DNA of 64,000 nucleotides from Cinnamomum chago. Lineage: Eukaryota > Streptophyta > Magnoliopsida > Laurales > Lauraceae. The notes below the pieces were generated by a model, which saw nothing but the letters and a program-made list of their open reading frames with translations, was not told the origin of the DNA and ran no database searches. The position numbers and the translations under genes were made by a program. The stretch is from NCBI GenBank assembly GCA_038049695.1, contig CP142452.1:30182501-30246500 (forward strand). The letters run 5' to 3'. This document shows, piece by piece, positions 1 to 12,100 of the stretch. Position 1 is the stretch's first letter, and every line of letters begins with the position of its first letter.

Positions 1-3000
1 TATTTTGGGCGCCCGGACTTTCGTTTTCTATGTTTTAAGCTAACGTTCTAACTTAAACTTACGTTTCGATTGTACGTGCAATCCGGGATTCGGAATCTCG
101 TTGCGTCAATTCTTGTAAGTCATGAAAGACTACGGGCCCGTGCCCGACAAGTTTCTAGGGAAATGGAGCCCGCTTTCTCATTTTGGGCGCTCGGAGGCTC
201 ATTTTCTAGGTTTTAAGCTAACATTCTAACCTAAACCTAGCATCCAACTGTGAGGGCAATCCGGGATTCGGAATCACGTTCCGTCAGTTCCTGTGAGCCA
301 TGAATGACTAGGGTCCCATTCCCGTCAAGTTTCGAGGGCAACGGAGCCCGTTTTCTCATTTTTGGCGCTCGGAGGCTCGTTTTCTAGCTTTTAAGATAAT
401 GTTCTAATCTAAACCTACGTTTCAACTGTACGGGCAATCCGGGATTTAGAATCTCGTTCTGTCAGTTCTTACAAGTCATGAATGAGTAGGGGCCCGTGGC
501 CGTCAAGTATCACGGGCAACGGACCCCGTTTGCTGATTTTGTGCGCCCGGAGGCTCGTTTTCTAGGTTTTAAGCTAACGTTCTAACTTAAATCTACGTTC
601 TAACTGTACGGGCAATCCGGGACTCGAAATCTCGTTCCGTCAGTTCCTGCAAGTCATGAATGACTAGATGCCCGTTTCGCCGAGTTTCTGGGGCAACGGA
701 GCCCGTTTGCTCATTTTGGGCTCATGGAGGTTTGTTTTCTAGGTTTTAAGTTAACGATCTAACTTAAACCTACGTTTCATATGTACGGAAAATCCGGGAT
801 TCGGAACCTCGTTCCGTCAGTTCTTGCAAGTCATGAATGACTAGGTGTCCGTGCCCGTAAAGTTTCACGGGCGACGGAGCCAGTTAGCTCATTTTGGGCG
901 CTTGGAGGCTTATTTTCTAGGTTTAAGCTAACGTTCTAACTTTTAAACCTACGTTTCAACTGTACGGACCATCCGGAATTTAGAATCTCGATCTGTCAGT
1001 TCCTACAAGTCATGAATGACTACGGACCCGTGCCCGTCAAATGTCACGGGCAACGGACCCCGTTTGCTCATTAAGGGGCCCCGGAGGCTCGTTTTCTACA
1101 TTTAAAGCTAACGTTCTAAGTTAAACCTACGTTTCAACCGTACGGGAAATCCGGTAATCGAATTCTCGTTCTGTCAGTTCCTGCAAGTCGTGAATGACTA
1201 GGAACCCGTGCCCGTCAAGTCTCCCAGTAAACGGAGCCTGTTTGCTTATTTTGGGAGCCCGGACTTTCGTTTTCTATGTTTTAAGCTAACGTTCTAACTT
1301 AAACTTACGTTTCGACTGTACGTGCAATCCGGGATTCGGAATCTCATTGCGTCAATTCCTGTTAGTCATGAATGACTAGGGGCCCGTGCCCGGCAAGTTT
1401 GTAGGGCAATGGAGCCCGCTTTCTCATTTTGGGCGCTCGGAGGCTCATTTTCTAGGTTTTAAGCTAACGTTCTAACATAAACCTAGCTTCCAACTGTGCG
1501 GGCAATCCGGGATTCGGAATCTCGTTCCGTCAGTTCCTGTGAGCCATGAATGACTAGGGTCCCGTGCCCGTAAGTTTCACGGTAATCAGATCCCGTTTGG
1601 TCATTTTGTGCCCCCGGAGGCTCATTTTCTAGGTTTTAAGATAACGTTTTAACTTCAACCAACGTTCCAACTGTACGGGCAATTCGAGATCCGGAATCTT
1701 GTTCCGTCAACTCCTGCAAGTCATTTATGACTAGGGGCCCGTGCCCGTCAAGTTTCGAGGGCAACGGAGCCCGTTTTCTCATTTTGGGCGCTCGTAGGCT
1801 CGTTTTATAGGGTTTAAGCTAATGTTCTAACCTAAACCTACGTTTCAACTTTACGGGCAATCCGGGATTTAGAATCTCGTTCTGTCAGTTCTTACAAGTC
1901 ATGAATGAGTAGGGGCCCGTGGCCGTCAAGTTTCACGGGCAACGGACCCCGTTTGCTGATTTTGTGCGCCCGGAGGCTCGTTTTTTAGGTTTTAAGCTAA
2001 CGTTCTAACTTAAATCTACGTTCTAACTGTACGGGCAATCCGGGACTCGTAATCTCGTTCCGTCAGTTCCTGCAGGTCGAGAATGACTAGATGCCCGTTT
2101 CGTCGAGTTTCAGGGGCAACGGAGCCCGTTTGCTCATTTTGGGCACATGGAGGCTTGTTTTCTAGGTTTTAAGTTAACGATCTAACTTAAACCTACGTTT
2201 CAAATGTACGGAAAACCCGGGATTCGAAACATCATTCCGTCAGTTGTTGCAACTCATGAATGACTAGGTGTCCGTGCCCGTAAAGTTTCACGGGCGACGG
2301 AGACAGTTAGCTCATTTTGGGCGCTTGGAGGCTTATTTTCTAGGTTTAAGCTAACGTTGTAACTTAAACCTACGTTTCAACTGTACGGACCATCCGGAAT
2401 TTAGAATCAGGATCCGTCAGTTCCAAAAAGTCATCAATGACTACGGACCCGTGTCCGTCAAATTTCACGGGCAACGGACCCCGTTTGCTCATTAAGGGGC
2501 CCCGAAGGCTCGTTTTCTAAATTTAAAGCTAACGTTCTCACTTAAACCTACGTTTCAACCGTACGGGAAATCCGGTAATCGAATTCTCGTTCTGTCTGTT
2601 CCTGCAAGTCGTGAATGACTAGGAGTCCGTGCCCGTCAAGGCTCCCAGGCAACGGAGCCCGTTTGCTTATTTTGGGCGCCCGTACTTTCGTTTTCTATGT
2701 TTTAAGCTAACGTTCTAACTTAAACTTACGTTTCGATTGTACGTGCAATCCGGTATTCGGAATCTCGTTGCGTCAATTCTTGTAAGTCATGAATGACTAC
2801 GGGCCCGTGCCCGACAAGTTTCTAGGGAAATGGAGCCCGCTTTCTCATTTTGGGCGCTCGGAGGCTCATTTTCTAGGTTTTAAGCTAACATTCTAACCTA
2901 AACCTAGCATCCAACTGTGAGGGCAATCCGGGATTCGGAATCACGTTCCGTCAGTTCCTGTGAGCCATGAATGACTAGGGTCCCATTCCCGTCAAGTTTC

Positions 3001-4476
3001 GAGGGCAACGGAGCCCGTTTTCTCATTTTTGGCGCTCGGAGGCTCGTTTTCTAGCTTTTAAGATAATGTTCTAATCTAAACCTACGTTTCAACTGTACGG
3101 GCAATCCGGGATTTAGAATCTCGTTCTGTCAGTTCTTACAAGTCATGAATGAGTAGGGGCCCGTGGCCGTCAAGTATCACGGGCAACGGAAACCGTTTGC
3201 TGATTTTGTGCGCCCGGAGGCTCGTTTTCTAGGTTTTAAGCTAACGTTCTAACTTAAATCTACGTTCTAACTGTACGGGCAATCCGGGACTCGAAATCTC
3301 GTTCCGTCAGTTCCTGCAAGTCATGAATGACTAGATGCCCGTTTCGTCGAGTTTCAGGGGCAACGGAGCCCGTTTGCTCATTTTGGGCTCATAGAGGTTT
3401 GTTTTCTAGGTTTTAAGTTAACGATTTAACTTAAACCTACGTTTCATATGTACGGAAAATCCAGGATTCGGAACCTCGTTCCGTCAGTTCCTGCAAGTCA
3501 TGAATGACTAGGTGTCCGTGCCCGTAAAGTTTCACGGGCGACGGAGCCAGTTAGCTCATTTTGGGCGCTTGGAGGCATATTTTCTAGGTTTAAGCTAACG
3601 TTCTAACTTTTAAACCTACGTTTCAACTGTACGGACCATCCGGAATTTAGAATCTCGATCTGTCAGTTGCTACAAGTCATGAATGACTACGGACCCGTGC
3701 CCGTCAAATTTCACGGGCAACGGACCCCGTTTGCTCATTAAGGGGCCCCGGAGGCTCGTTTTCTAGATTTAAAGCTAACGTTCTAACTTAAACATACGTT
3801 TCAACTGTACGGGAAATCCGGTAATCGAATTCTCTTTCTGTCAGTTCCTGCAAGTCGTGAATGACTAGGAGCCCGTGCCCGTCGAGTCTCCCAGTAAACG
3901 GAGCCCGTTTGCTTATTTTGGGCGCCCGGACTTTCGTTTTCTATGTTTTAAGCTAACGTTCTAACTTAAACTTACGTTTCGACTGTACGTGCAATCCGGG
4001 ATTCGGGATCTCGTGCCGTCAATTCCTGTAAGTCATGAATGACTAGGGGCCCGTGCCCGGCAAGTTTCTAGGGCAATAGAGCCCGCTTTCTCATTTAAGC
4101 TAACGTTCTAACCTAAACCTAGCTTCCAACTGTGCGGGCAATCCGGGATTCGGAATCTCGTTCCGTCAGTTCCTGTGAGCCATGAATGACTAGGGTCCCG
4201 TGCCCGTCAAGTTTCACGGTAATCAGATCCCGTTTGGTCATTTTGTGCCCCCGGAGGCTCGTTTTCTAGGTTTTAAGATAACGTTTTAACTTCAACCAAC
4301 GTTCCAACTGTACGGGCAATCCGAGATCCGGAATCTTGTTCCGTCAACTCCTGCAAGTCATTTATGACTAGGGGCCCGTTCCCGTCAAGTTTCGAGGGCA
4401 ACGGAGCCCGTTTTCTCATTTTGGGCGCTCGTAGGCTCGTTTTATAGGGTTTAAGCTAATGTTCTATCCTAAACCT
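1..4476. repeat. Satellite block 1: ~178-bp monomers in 7- and 8-mer higher-order repeats
   Basis: Head-to-tail ~178-bp monomers. Each has a head near GGAGGCTCGTTTTCTAGG, a core containing ACGGGCAATCCGGGATT and a tail near GTCATGAATGACTAGG. Eight types can be told apart by their heads. Type a reads CCCGGACTTTCG; b CGCTCGGAGGCTCATT; c GTGCCCCCGGAGG; d CGCTCGTAGGCTCGTTTTAT; e GTGCGCCCGGAGG; f GGCTCATGGAGGTTTG; g CGCTTGGAGGCTTATT; h AAGGGGCCCCGGAGG. Type a heads fall at about 15, 1261, 2682 and 3928, so the spacing is 1246, 1421, 1246. The 1.42-kb unit is abcdefgh. The 1.25-kb unit lacks c through a b/c fusion. No coding potential; stops occur in all frames. The array runs off the left edge. Confidence 0.95.
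4472..4476. repeat. Target site duplication, left copy (AACCT)
   Basis: AACCT immediately precedes TGTTAGGG at the left LTR end. The same five bases follow the right LTR end at 6189-6193. Five-base duplications are typical of Ty1/copia and Ty3 integrases. Confidence 0.85.
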
Positions 4477-4992
4477 TGTTAGGGATTTTGTAATTGCAAT
4501 TTGATGGATGCATTTGCACTTTAGCATCATTTGATATTTCACACATGCATTGATTTAAAATACCTTGAAATCTAGTTTTTTACATGCATTGGTTTTTAGA
4601 TTTGGAAAAGTTTTTGGTTTATGCATGTTTTGGTTTTAAACTTGGATGCATTGGTTTTAGAACCCAAAACTCTTTTGAAAACCTAATTCCTTGTGCATTA
4701 TTTTTGGAAAATCATCTTGTGAATTTAGGTTTGAGCTTTGCATACATTCTTCACAAAAAGAATTTTTTTTGTATGCATTTTCATTTGAAAAGAGTTTTGT
4801 CAAATCAAGCTAGCCTTTGGTTTTAATCTTTTGAATCATTTTAGGCTTTGGGTGTTTCATGTTTTTAAACATCTTAGAATGTCTTAAAACATGTATTCTA
4901 ACTTGGTTTAATGGCCCAAAAAATTCCCAACCAAAATCACTTTAGAAAAATACATTTTTGGGAAAACAGGACCTTTAGCGGCGGAAAAACCA

Positions 4993-5027
4993 CTTTTAGC
5001 GGCGGTTTTTGTGTCCGCCGCTAAAAG
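4993..5027. repeat. Perfect 13-bp inverted repeat in the LTR
   Basis: CTTTTAGCGGCGG (4993-5005) pairs exactly with CCGCCGCTAAAAG (5015-5027) across a 9-base loop. A further direct copy of TTTAGCGGCGG lies just upstream, near 4975. The dyad lies upstream of the LTR TATA box, where LTR enhancers usually sit, so it could be a regulatory dyad or an RNA hairpin. Confidence 0.7.
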
Positions 5028-5068
5028 CAGTTTTTCAAACGGTCATTTTTTTGCCCGTTGTGTGATCC

Positions 5069-5102
5069 CGGTCGACCGAGACCCCTTTGCCGGTCGACCG
5101 AG
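5069..5102. repeat. Directly repeated palindrome CGGTCGACCGAG in the LTR
   Basis: CGGTCGACCGAG occurs at 5069-5080 and again at 5091-5102. Its core CGGTCGACCG is self-complementary. The pair sits 26 bp upstream of the TATA box, so a U3 protein-binding role is possible but unproven. Confidence 0.6.
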
Positions 5103-5127
5103 GACTAGCCGTTGGCAACTTTTTGGC

Positions 5128-5133
5128 TATAAA
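5128..5133 (+). promoter_or_regulatory. LTR TATA box
   Basis: TATAAA within GGCTATAAAGTCC, after a GC-rich upstream block. The position, about 650 bp into the LTR, fits a U3 promoter driving plus-strand transcription. With no internal region left, any transcript would run into satellite DNA. Confidence 0.5.
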
Positions 5134-5765
5134 GTCCATTCATTTCCAACCTTTTTCAGGGCTTGAACCATGAACCTTTGAGAGCATTTTGGAGCCAAAG
5201 AAAGGGGAAGAAGTTGGAAAGGCTAGGGGGCCATTTGGAAATCAAATACATGAGTTCTTAAAAAGGTACACTTTACTTGTATTTTGATTTTCATTAAAAT
5301 GAAATCCATGCATGCTTAAATCTTTGTTTTTCACTTATGCATGATTTCAAGAGTTGTTTTGCAAACTCATTATCTTCATTGGTATATTAGAATGGTTTGC
5401 AATCACTCTCACCTAAATCACATGTGTTCTTAGACTTTTATATTCATACAACATGTTTTAGATCATTTCTTCAAGTTGTGTGAATCTTTCATGTGATTAG
5501 TATTTTTCTCTTCAATCATCATTTTATAAGCTTTGATTTTAAAATGCATCATGCATTCATTTAAGACCTTCATTGTTAAAATAGATTGAAGTAGAGCATT
5601 CATACACTTGTGCACACACTTTAACTTAATTGAGTGTATGTTTGTTATTTGTATTAAACTTTCATATTAGCCTAGTCAAGAGGCAATTTCATATGAGCTT
5701 AAATTGTAATCTCTTAGAGTGATCTTTTGTAAAGACACTTTCTTAGAGAAAGCTTTATTTGTAAA

Positions 5766-5932
5766 GGTTATTGCTTAGCCTAAGAAAAGCATTGTATAAG
5801 GTTATTGCTTAGCCTAAGAAAAACATATTGTAAGGTTATTGCTTAGCCTAAGAAAAGCATCTTGTAAGGTTGTTGTTTAGCCTTTGAAAAGCAACATTGT
5901 GTAGGTTATTGCTTAGCCTTTGAAAAAGCATA
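5766..5932. repeat. 34-bp tandem repeat in the LTR (about five copies)
   Basis: GGTTATTGCTTAGCC begins at about 5766, 5800, 5834, 5868 and 5904, so spacing is 34-36 bases. The first three copies share CCTAAGAAAAGCAT; the last two carry CCTTTGAAAAGCA. They lie downstream of the TATA box, in the transcribed part of the LTR. Confidence 0.8.
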
Positions 5933-6188
5933 AATAGTGGAAATCCGGTGGGGTGTTGGATTCACAAGCCGGTAGTGGATGTAGGCACGTTGGCCGAACC
6001 ACTATAAATATTGTGTTGTGGTGATTGCTATGTGGTGATTGTTTTTGTTTAGCTTCCGCATATTGTATGATCAATCATCACATGTGACTAGTTTTTGTTA
6101 AGAAATTAAAATTGGTTTAAATTGGTCACAATTGTAGCTCACCCTATTCACCCCCCCCCTCTAGGGTTAGGATCCTCGTGGACTTTCA

Positions 6189-6193
6189 AACCT
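6189..6193. repeat. Target site duplication, right copy (AACCT)
   Basis: AACCT directly follows the LTR 3' end (GGACTTTCA) and matches 4472-4476. Satellite monomer d then continues in register. Confidence 0.85.
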
Positions 6194-9100
6194 ACGTTTC
6201 AACTATACGGGCAATCCGGGATTTAGAATCTCGTTCTGTCAGTTCTTACAAGTCATGAATGAGTAGGGGCCCGTGGCCGTCAAGTATCACGGGCAACGGA
6301 CCCCGTTTGCTGATTTTGTGCGCCCGGAGGCTCGTTTTTTAGGTTTTAAGCTAACGTTCTAACTTAAATCTACGTTCTAACTGTACGGGCAATCCGGGAC
6401 TCGAAATCTCGTTCCGTCAGTTCCTGCAAGTCATGAATGACTAGATGCCCGTTTCGTCGAGTTTCAGGGGCAACGGAGCCCGTTTGCTCATTTTGGGCTC
6501 ATGGAGGTTTGTTTTCTAGGTTTTAAGTTAACGATTTAACTTAAACCTACGTTTCATATGTACGGAAAATCCAGGATTCGGAACCTCGTTCCGTCAGTTC
6601 CTGCAAGTCATGAATGACTAGGTGTCTGTGCCCGTAAAGTTTCACGGGCGACGGAGCCAGTTAGCTCATTTTGGGCGCTTGGAGGCATATTTTCTAGGTT
6701 TAAGCTAACGTTCTAACTTTTAAACCTACGTTTCAACTGTACGGACCATCCGGAATTTAGAATCTCGATCTGTCAGTTGCTACAAGTCATGAATGACTAC
6801 GGACCCGTGCCCGTCAAATTTCAAGGGCAACGGACCCCGTTTGCTCATTAAGGGGCCCCGGAGGCTCGTTTTCTAGATTTAAAGCTAACGTTCTAACTTA
6901 AACATACGTTTCAACTGTACGGGAAATCCGGTAATCGAATTCTCTTTCTGTCAGTTCCTGCAAGTCGTGAATGACTAGGAGCCCGTGCCCGTCAAGTCTC
7001 CCAGTAAACGGAGCCCGTTTGCTTATTTTGGGCGCCCGGACTTTCGTTTTCTATGTTTTAAGCTAACGTTCTAACTTAAACTTACGTTTCGACTGTACGT
7101 GCAATTCGGGATCTCGTGCCGTCAATTCCTGTAAGTCATGAATGACTAGGGGCCCGTGCCCGGCAAGTTTCTAGGGCAATAGAGCCCGCTTTCTCATTTT
7201 GGGCGCTTGGAGGCTCGTTTTCAAGGTTTTAAGCTAACGTTCTAACCTAAACCTAGCTTCCAACTGTGCGGGCAATCCGGGATTCGGAATCTCGTTCCGT
7301 CAGTTCCTGTAAGCCATGAATGACTAGGGTCCCGTGCCCGTCAAGTTTCACGGTAATCAGATCCCGTTTGGTCATTTTGTGCCCCCGGAGGCTCGTTTTC
7401 TAGGTTTTAAGATAACGTTTTAACTTCAACCAACGTTCCAACTGTACGGGCAATCCGAGATCCGGAATCTTGTTCCGTCAACTCCTGCAAGTCATTTATG
7501 ACTAGGGGCTCGTGCCCGTCAAGTTTCGAGGGCAACGGAGCCCGTTTTCTCATTTTGGGCGCTCGTAAGCTCGTTTTATAGGGTTTAAGCTAATGTTCTA
7601 ACCTAAACCTACGTTTCAACTATACGGGCAATCCGGGATTTAGAATCTCGTTCTGTCAGTTCTTACAAGTCATGAATGAGTAGGGGCCCGTTGCTGTCAA
7701 GTATCACGGGCAACGGACCCCGTTTGCTGATTTTGTGCGCCCGGAGGTTCGTTTTTTAGGTTTTAAGCTAACGTTCTAACTTAAATCTACGTTCTAACTG
7801 TACGGGCAATCCGGGACTCGTAATCTCGTTCCGTCAGTTCCTGTAAGTCATGAATGACTAGAGGCCCGTTTCGCCGAGTTTCAGGGGCAACGGAGCCCGT
7901 TTGCTCATTTTGGGCTCATGGAGGTTTGTTTTCTAGGTTTTAAGTTAACGATCTAACTTAAACCTACATTTCATATGTACGGAAAATCCGGGATTCGGAA
8001 CCTCGTTCCGTCAGTTCTTGCAAGTCATGAATGACTAGGTGTCCGTGCCCGTAAAGTTTCACGGGCGACGGAGCCAGTTAGCTCATTTTGGGCGCTTGGA
8101 GGCTTATTTTCTAGGTTTAAGCTAACGTTCTAACTTTTAAACCTACGTTTCAACTGTATAGACCATCCGGAATTTAGAATCTCGATCTGTCAGTTCCTAC
8201 AAGTCATTAATGACTACGGACCCGTGCCCGTCAAATTTCACGGGCAACGGACCCCGTTTGCTCATTAAGGGGCCCCGGAGGCTCGTTTTCTAGATTTAAA
8301 GCTAACGTTCTAACTTAAACCTACGTTTCAACCGTACGGGCAATCCCGTAATCGAATTCTTGTTCTGTCAGTTCCTGCAATTCATGAATGACTAGGAGCC
8401 CGTGCCCGTCAAGTCTCCCAGGAAACGGAGCCCGTTTGCTTATTTTGGGCTCCCGGACTTTCGTTTTCTATGTTTTAAGCTAACGTTCTAACTTAAACTT
8501 ACGTTTCGACTGTACGTGCAATCCGGGATTCGGGATCTCGTGCCGTCAATTCCTGTAAGTCATGAATGACTACGGGCCCGTGCCCGGCAAGTTTCTAGGG
8601 CAATTGAGCCCGCTTTCTCATTTTGGGCGCTTGGAGGCTCGTTTTCAAGGTTTTAAGCTAACGTTCTAACCTAAACCTAGCTTCCAACTGTGCGGGCAAT
8701 CCGGGATTCGGAATCTCATTCCGTCAGTTCCTGTTAGCCATGAATGACTAGGGTCCCGTGCCTGGCAAGTTTCTAGGGCAATAGAGCCCGCTTTCTCATT
8801 TTGGGCACTTGGAGGCTCGTTTTCAAGGTTTTAAGATAGCATTTTAACTTCAACCAACGTTCCAACTGTACGGGCAATCCGAGATCCGGAATCTTGTTCC
8901 GTCAACTCCTGCAAGTCATTTATAACTAGGGGCCCGTGCCCGTCAAGTTTCGAGGGCAACGGAGCCCGTTTGCTCATTTTGGGCGCTGGTAGGCTCGTTT
9001 TATAGGGTTTAAGCTAATGTTCTAACCTAAACCTACGTTTCAACTTTACGGGCAATCCGGGATTTAGAATCTCGTTCTGTCAGTTCTTACAAGTCATGAA

Positions 9101-12100
9101 TGAGTAGGGGCCCGTGGCCGTCAAGTTTCACGGGCAACGGACCCCGTTTGCTGATTTTGTGCGCCCGGAGGCTCGTTTTCTAGGTTTTAAGCTAACGTTC
9201 TAACTTAAATCTACGTTCTAACTGTACGGGCAATCCGGGACTCGTAATCTCGTTCCGTCAGTTCCTGCAGGTCGAGAATGACTGGATGCCCGTTTCGTCG
9301 AGTTTCAGGGGCAACGGAGTTTTCTAGGTTTTAAGTTAACGATCTAACTTAAACCTACGTTTCAAATGTACGGAAAACCCGGGATTCGAAACATCATTCC
9401 GTCAGTTGTTGCAACTCATGAATGACTAGGTGTCCGTGCCCGTAAAGTTTCACGGGCGACGGAGACAGTTAGCTCATTTTGGGCGCTTGGAGGCTTATTT
9501 TCTAGGTTTAAGCTAACGTTGTAACTTAAACCTACGTTTCAACTGTACGGACCATCCGGAATATAGAATCTGGATCCGTCAGTTCCAAAAAGTCATCAAT
9601 GACTACGGACCCGTGTCCGTCAAATTTCACGGGCAACGGACCCCGTTTGCTCATTAAGGGGCCCCGGAGGCTCGTTTTCTAAATTTAAAGCTAACGTTCT
9701 CACTTAAACCTACGTTTCAACCGTACGGGAAATCCGGTAATCGAATTCTCGTTCTGTCTGTTCCTGCAAGTCGTGAATGACTAGGAGCCCGTGCCCGTCA
9801 AGGCTCCCAGGCAACGGAGCCCGTTTGCTTATTTTGGGCGCCCGTACTTTCGTTTTCTATGTTTTAAGCTAACGTTCTAACTTAAACTTACGTTTCGATT
9901 GTATGTGCAATCCGGGATTCGGAATCTCGTTGCGTCAATTCTTGTAAGTCATGAATGACTACGGGCCCGTGCCCGGCAAGTTTCTAGGGAAATGGAGCCC
10001 GCTTTCTCATTTTGGGCGCTCGGAGGCTCATTTTCTAGGTTTTAAGCTAACATTCTAACCTAAACCTAGCATCCAACTGTGAGGGCAATCCGGGTTTCGG
10101 AATCACGTTCCGTCAGTTCCTGTGAGCCATGAATGACTAGGGTCCCATTCCCGTCAAGTTTCGAGGGCAACGGAGCCCGTTTTCTCATTTTTGGCGCTCG
10201 GAGGCTCGTTTTCTAGGTTTTAAGATAATGTTCTAATCTAAACCTACGTTTCAACTGTACGGGCAATCCGGGATTTAGAATCTCGTTCTGTCAGTTCTTA
10301 CAAGACATGAATGAGTAGGGGCCCGTGGCCGTCAAGTTTCACGGGCAACGGACCCCGTTTGCTGATTTTGTGCGCCCTTTGGCTCGTTTTCTAGGTTTTA
10401 AGTTAACGTTTTAACTTAAATCTACGTTCTAACTGTACGGGCAATCCGGGACTCGTAATCTCGTTCCGTCAGTTCCTGCAAGTCATGAATGACTAGATGC
10501 CCGTTTCGCCGAGTTTCTGGGGCAACGGAGCCCGTTTGCTCATTTTGGGCTCATGGAGGTTTGTTTTCTAGGTTTTAAGTTAACGATCTAACTTAAACCT
10601 ACGTTTCATATGTACGGAAAATCCGGGATTTGGAACCTCGTTCCGTTACTTGTTGCAAGTCATGAATGACTAGGTGTCCGTGCCCGTAAAGTTTCACGGG
10701 CGACGGAGCCAGTTAGCTCATTTTGGGCGCTTGGAGGCTTATTTTCTAGGTTTAAGCTAACGTTCTAATTTTTAAACCTACGTTTCAACTGTACGGACCA
10801 TCCGGAATTTAGAATCTCGATCTGTCAGTTCCTACAAGTCATGAATGACTACGGAGCCGTGCCCGTCAAATTTCACGGGCAACGGACCCCGTTTGCTCAT
10901 TAAGGGGCCCCGGAGGCTCGTTTTCTAGATTTAAAGCTAACGTTCTAACTTAAACCTACGTTTCAACCGTACGGGAAATCCGGTAATTGAATTCTCGCTC
11001 TGTCAGTTCCTGCAAGTCGTGAATGACTAGGAGCCCGTGCCCGTCAAGTCTCCCAGGCAACGGAGTCCGTTTGCTTATTTTGGGCGCCCGGACTTTCGTT
11101 TTCTATGTTTTAAGCTAACGTTCTAACTTAAACTTACGTTTCGACTGTACGTGCAATCCGGGATTCGGGATCTCGTGCCGTCAATTCCTGTAAGTCATGA
11201 ATGACTACGGGCCCGTGCCCGGCAAGTTTCTAGGGCAATTGAGCCCGCTTTCTCATTTTGGGCGCTTGGAGGCTCGTTTTCAAGGTTTTAAGCTAACGTT
11301 CTAACCTAAACCTAGCTTCCAACTGTGCGGGCAATCCGGGATTCGGAATCTCATTCCGTCAGTTCCTGTTAGCCATGAATGAGTAGGGTCCCGTGCCCGG
11401 CAAGTTTCTAGGGCAATAGAGCCCGCTTTCTCATTTTGGGCACTTGGAGGCTCGTTTTCAAGGTTTTAAGATAGCATTTTAACTTCAACCAACGTTCCAA
11501 CTGTACGGGCAATCCGAGATCCGGAATCTTGTTCCGTCAACTCCTGCAAGTCATTTATAACTAGGGGCCCGTGCCCGTCAAGTTTCGAGGGCAACGGAGC
11601 CCGTTTGCTCATTTTTGGCGCTGGTAGGCTCGTTTTATAGGGTTTAAGCTAATGTTCTAACCTAAACCTACGTTTCAACTTTACGGGCAATCCGGGATTT
11701 AGAATCTCGTTCTGTCAGTTCTTACAAGTCATGAATGAGTAGGGGCCCGTGGCCGTCAAGTTTCACGGGCAACGGACCCCGTTTGCTGATTTTGTGCGCC
11801 CGGAGGCTCGTTTTCTATGTTTTAAGCTAACGTTCTAACTTAAATCTACGTTCTAACTGTACGGGCAATCCGGGACTCGTAATCTCGTTCCGTCAGTTCC
11901 TGCAGGTCGAGAATGACTAGATGCCCGTTTCGTCGAGTTTCAGGGGCAACGGAGTTTTCTAGGTTTTAAGTTAACGATCTAACTTAAACCTACGTTTCAA
12001 ATGTACGGAAAACCCGGGATTCGAAACATCATTCCGTCAGTTGTTGCAACTCATGAATGACTAGGTGTCCGTGCCCGTAAAGTTTCACGGGCGACGGAGA

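Larger units (their letters stand above)
4477..6188. mobile_element. Solo LTR of a Ty1/copia-type retrotransposon, inserted in satellite monomer d
   Basis: The 1712-bp insert starts TGTTAGGG and ends GGACTTTCA, so it has the TG...CA termini of an LTR, and it is flanked by AACCT on both sides. Satellite sequence resumes at once, with no primer-binding site, gag, pol or second LTR, so it is a solo LTR left by LTR-LTR recombination. Inside are a TATA box, GC-rich inverted repeats, a 34-bp tandem repeat and a C-run near the 3' end. This layout and length recall SIRE/Maximus-like copia LTRs; that lineage call is inference. The apparent 80-codon frame at 4584-4826 has no recognisable domain and is not called a gene. 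Confidence 0.85.

Noticed and set aside
4584-4826. 80-codon open frame in the LTR
   Set aside because: Low-complexity, Phe/Leu-rich, no domain, and located in the U3 region of a solo LTR upstream of its TATA box.
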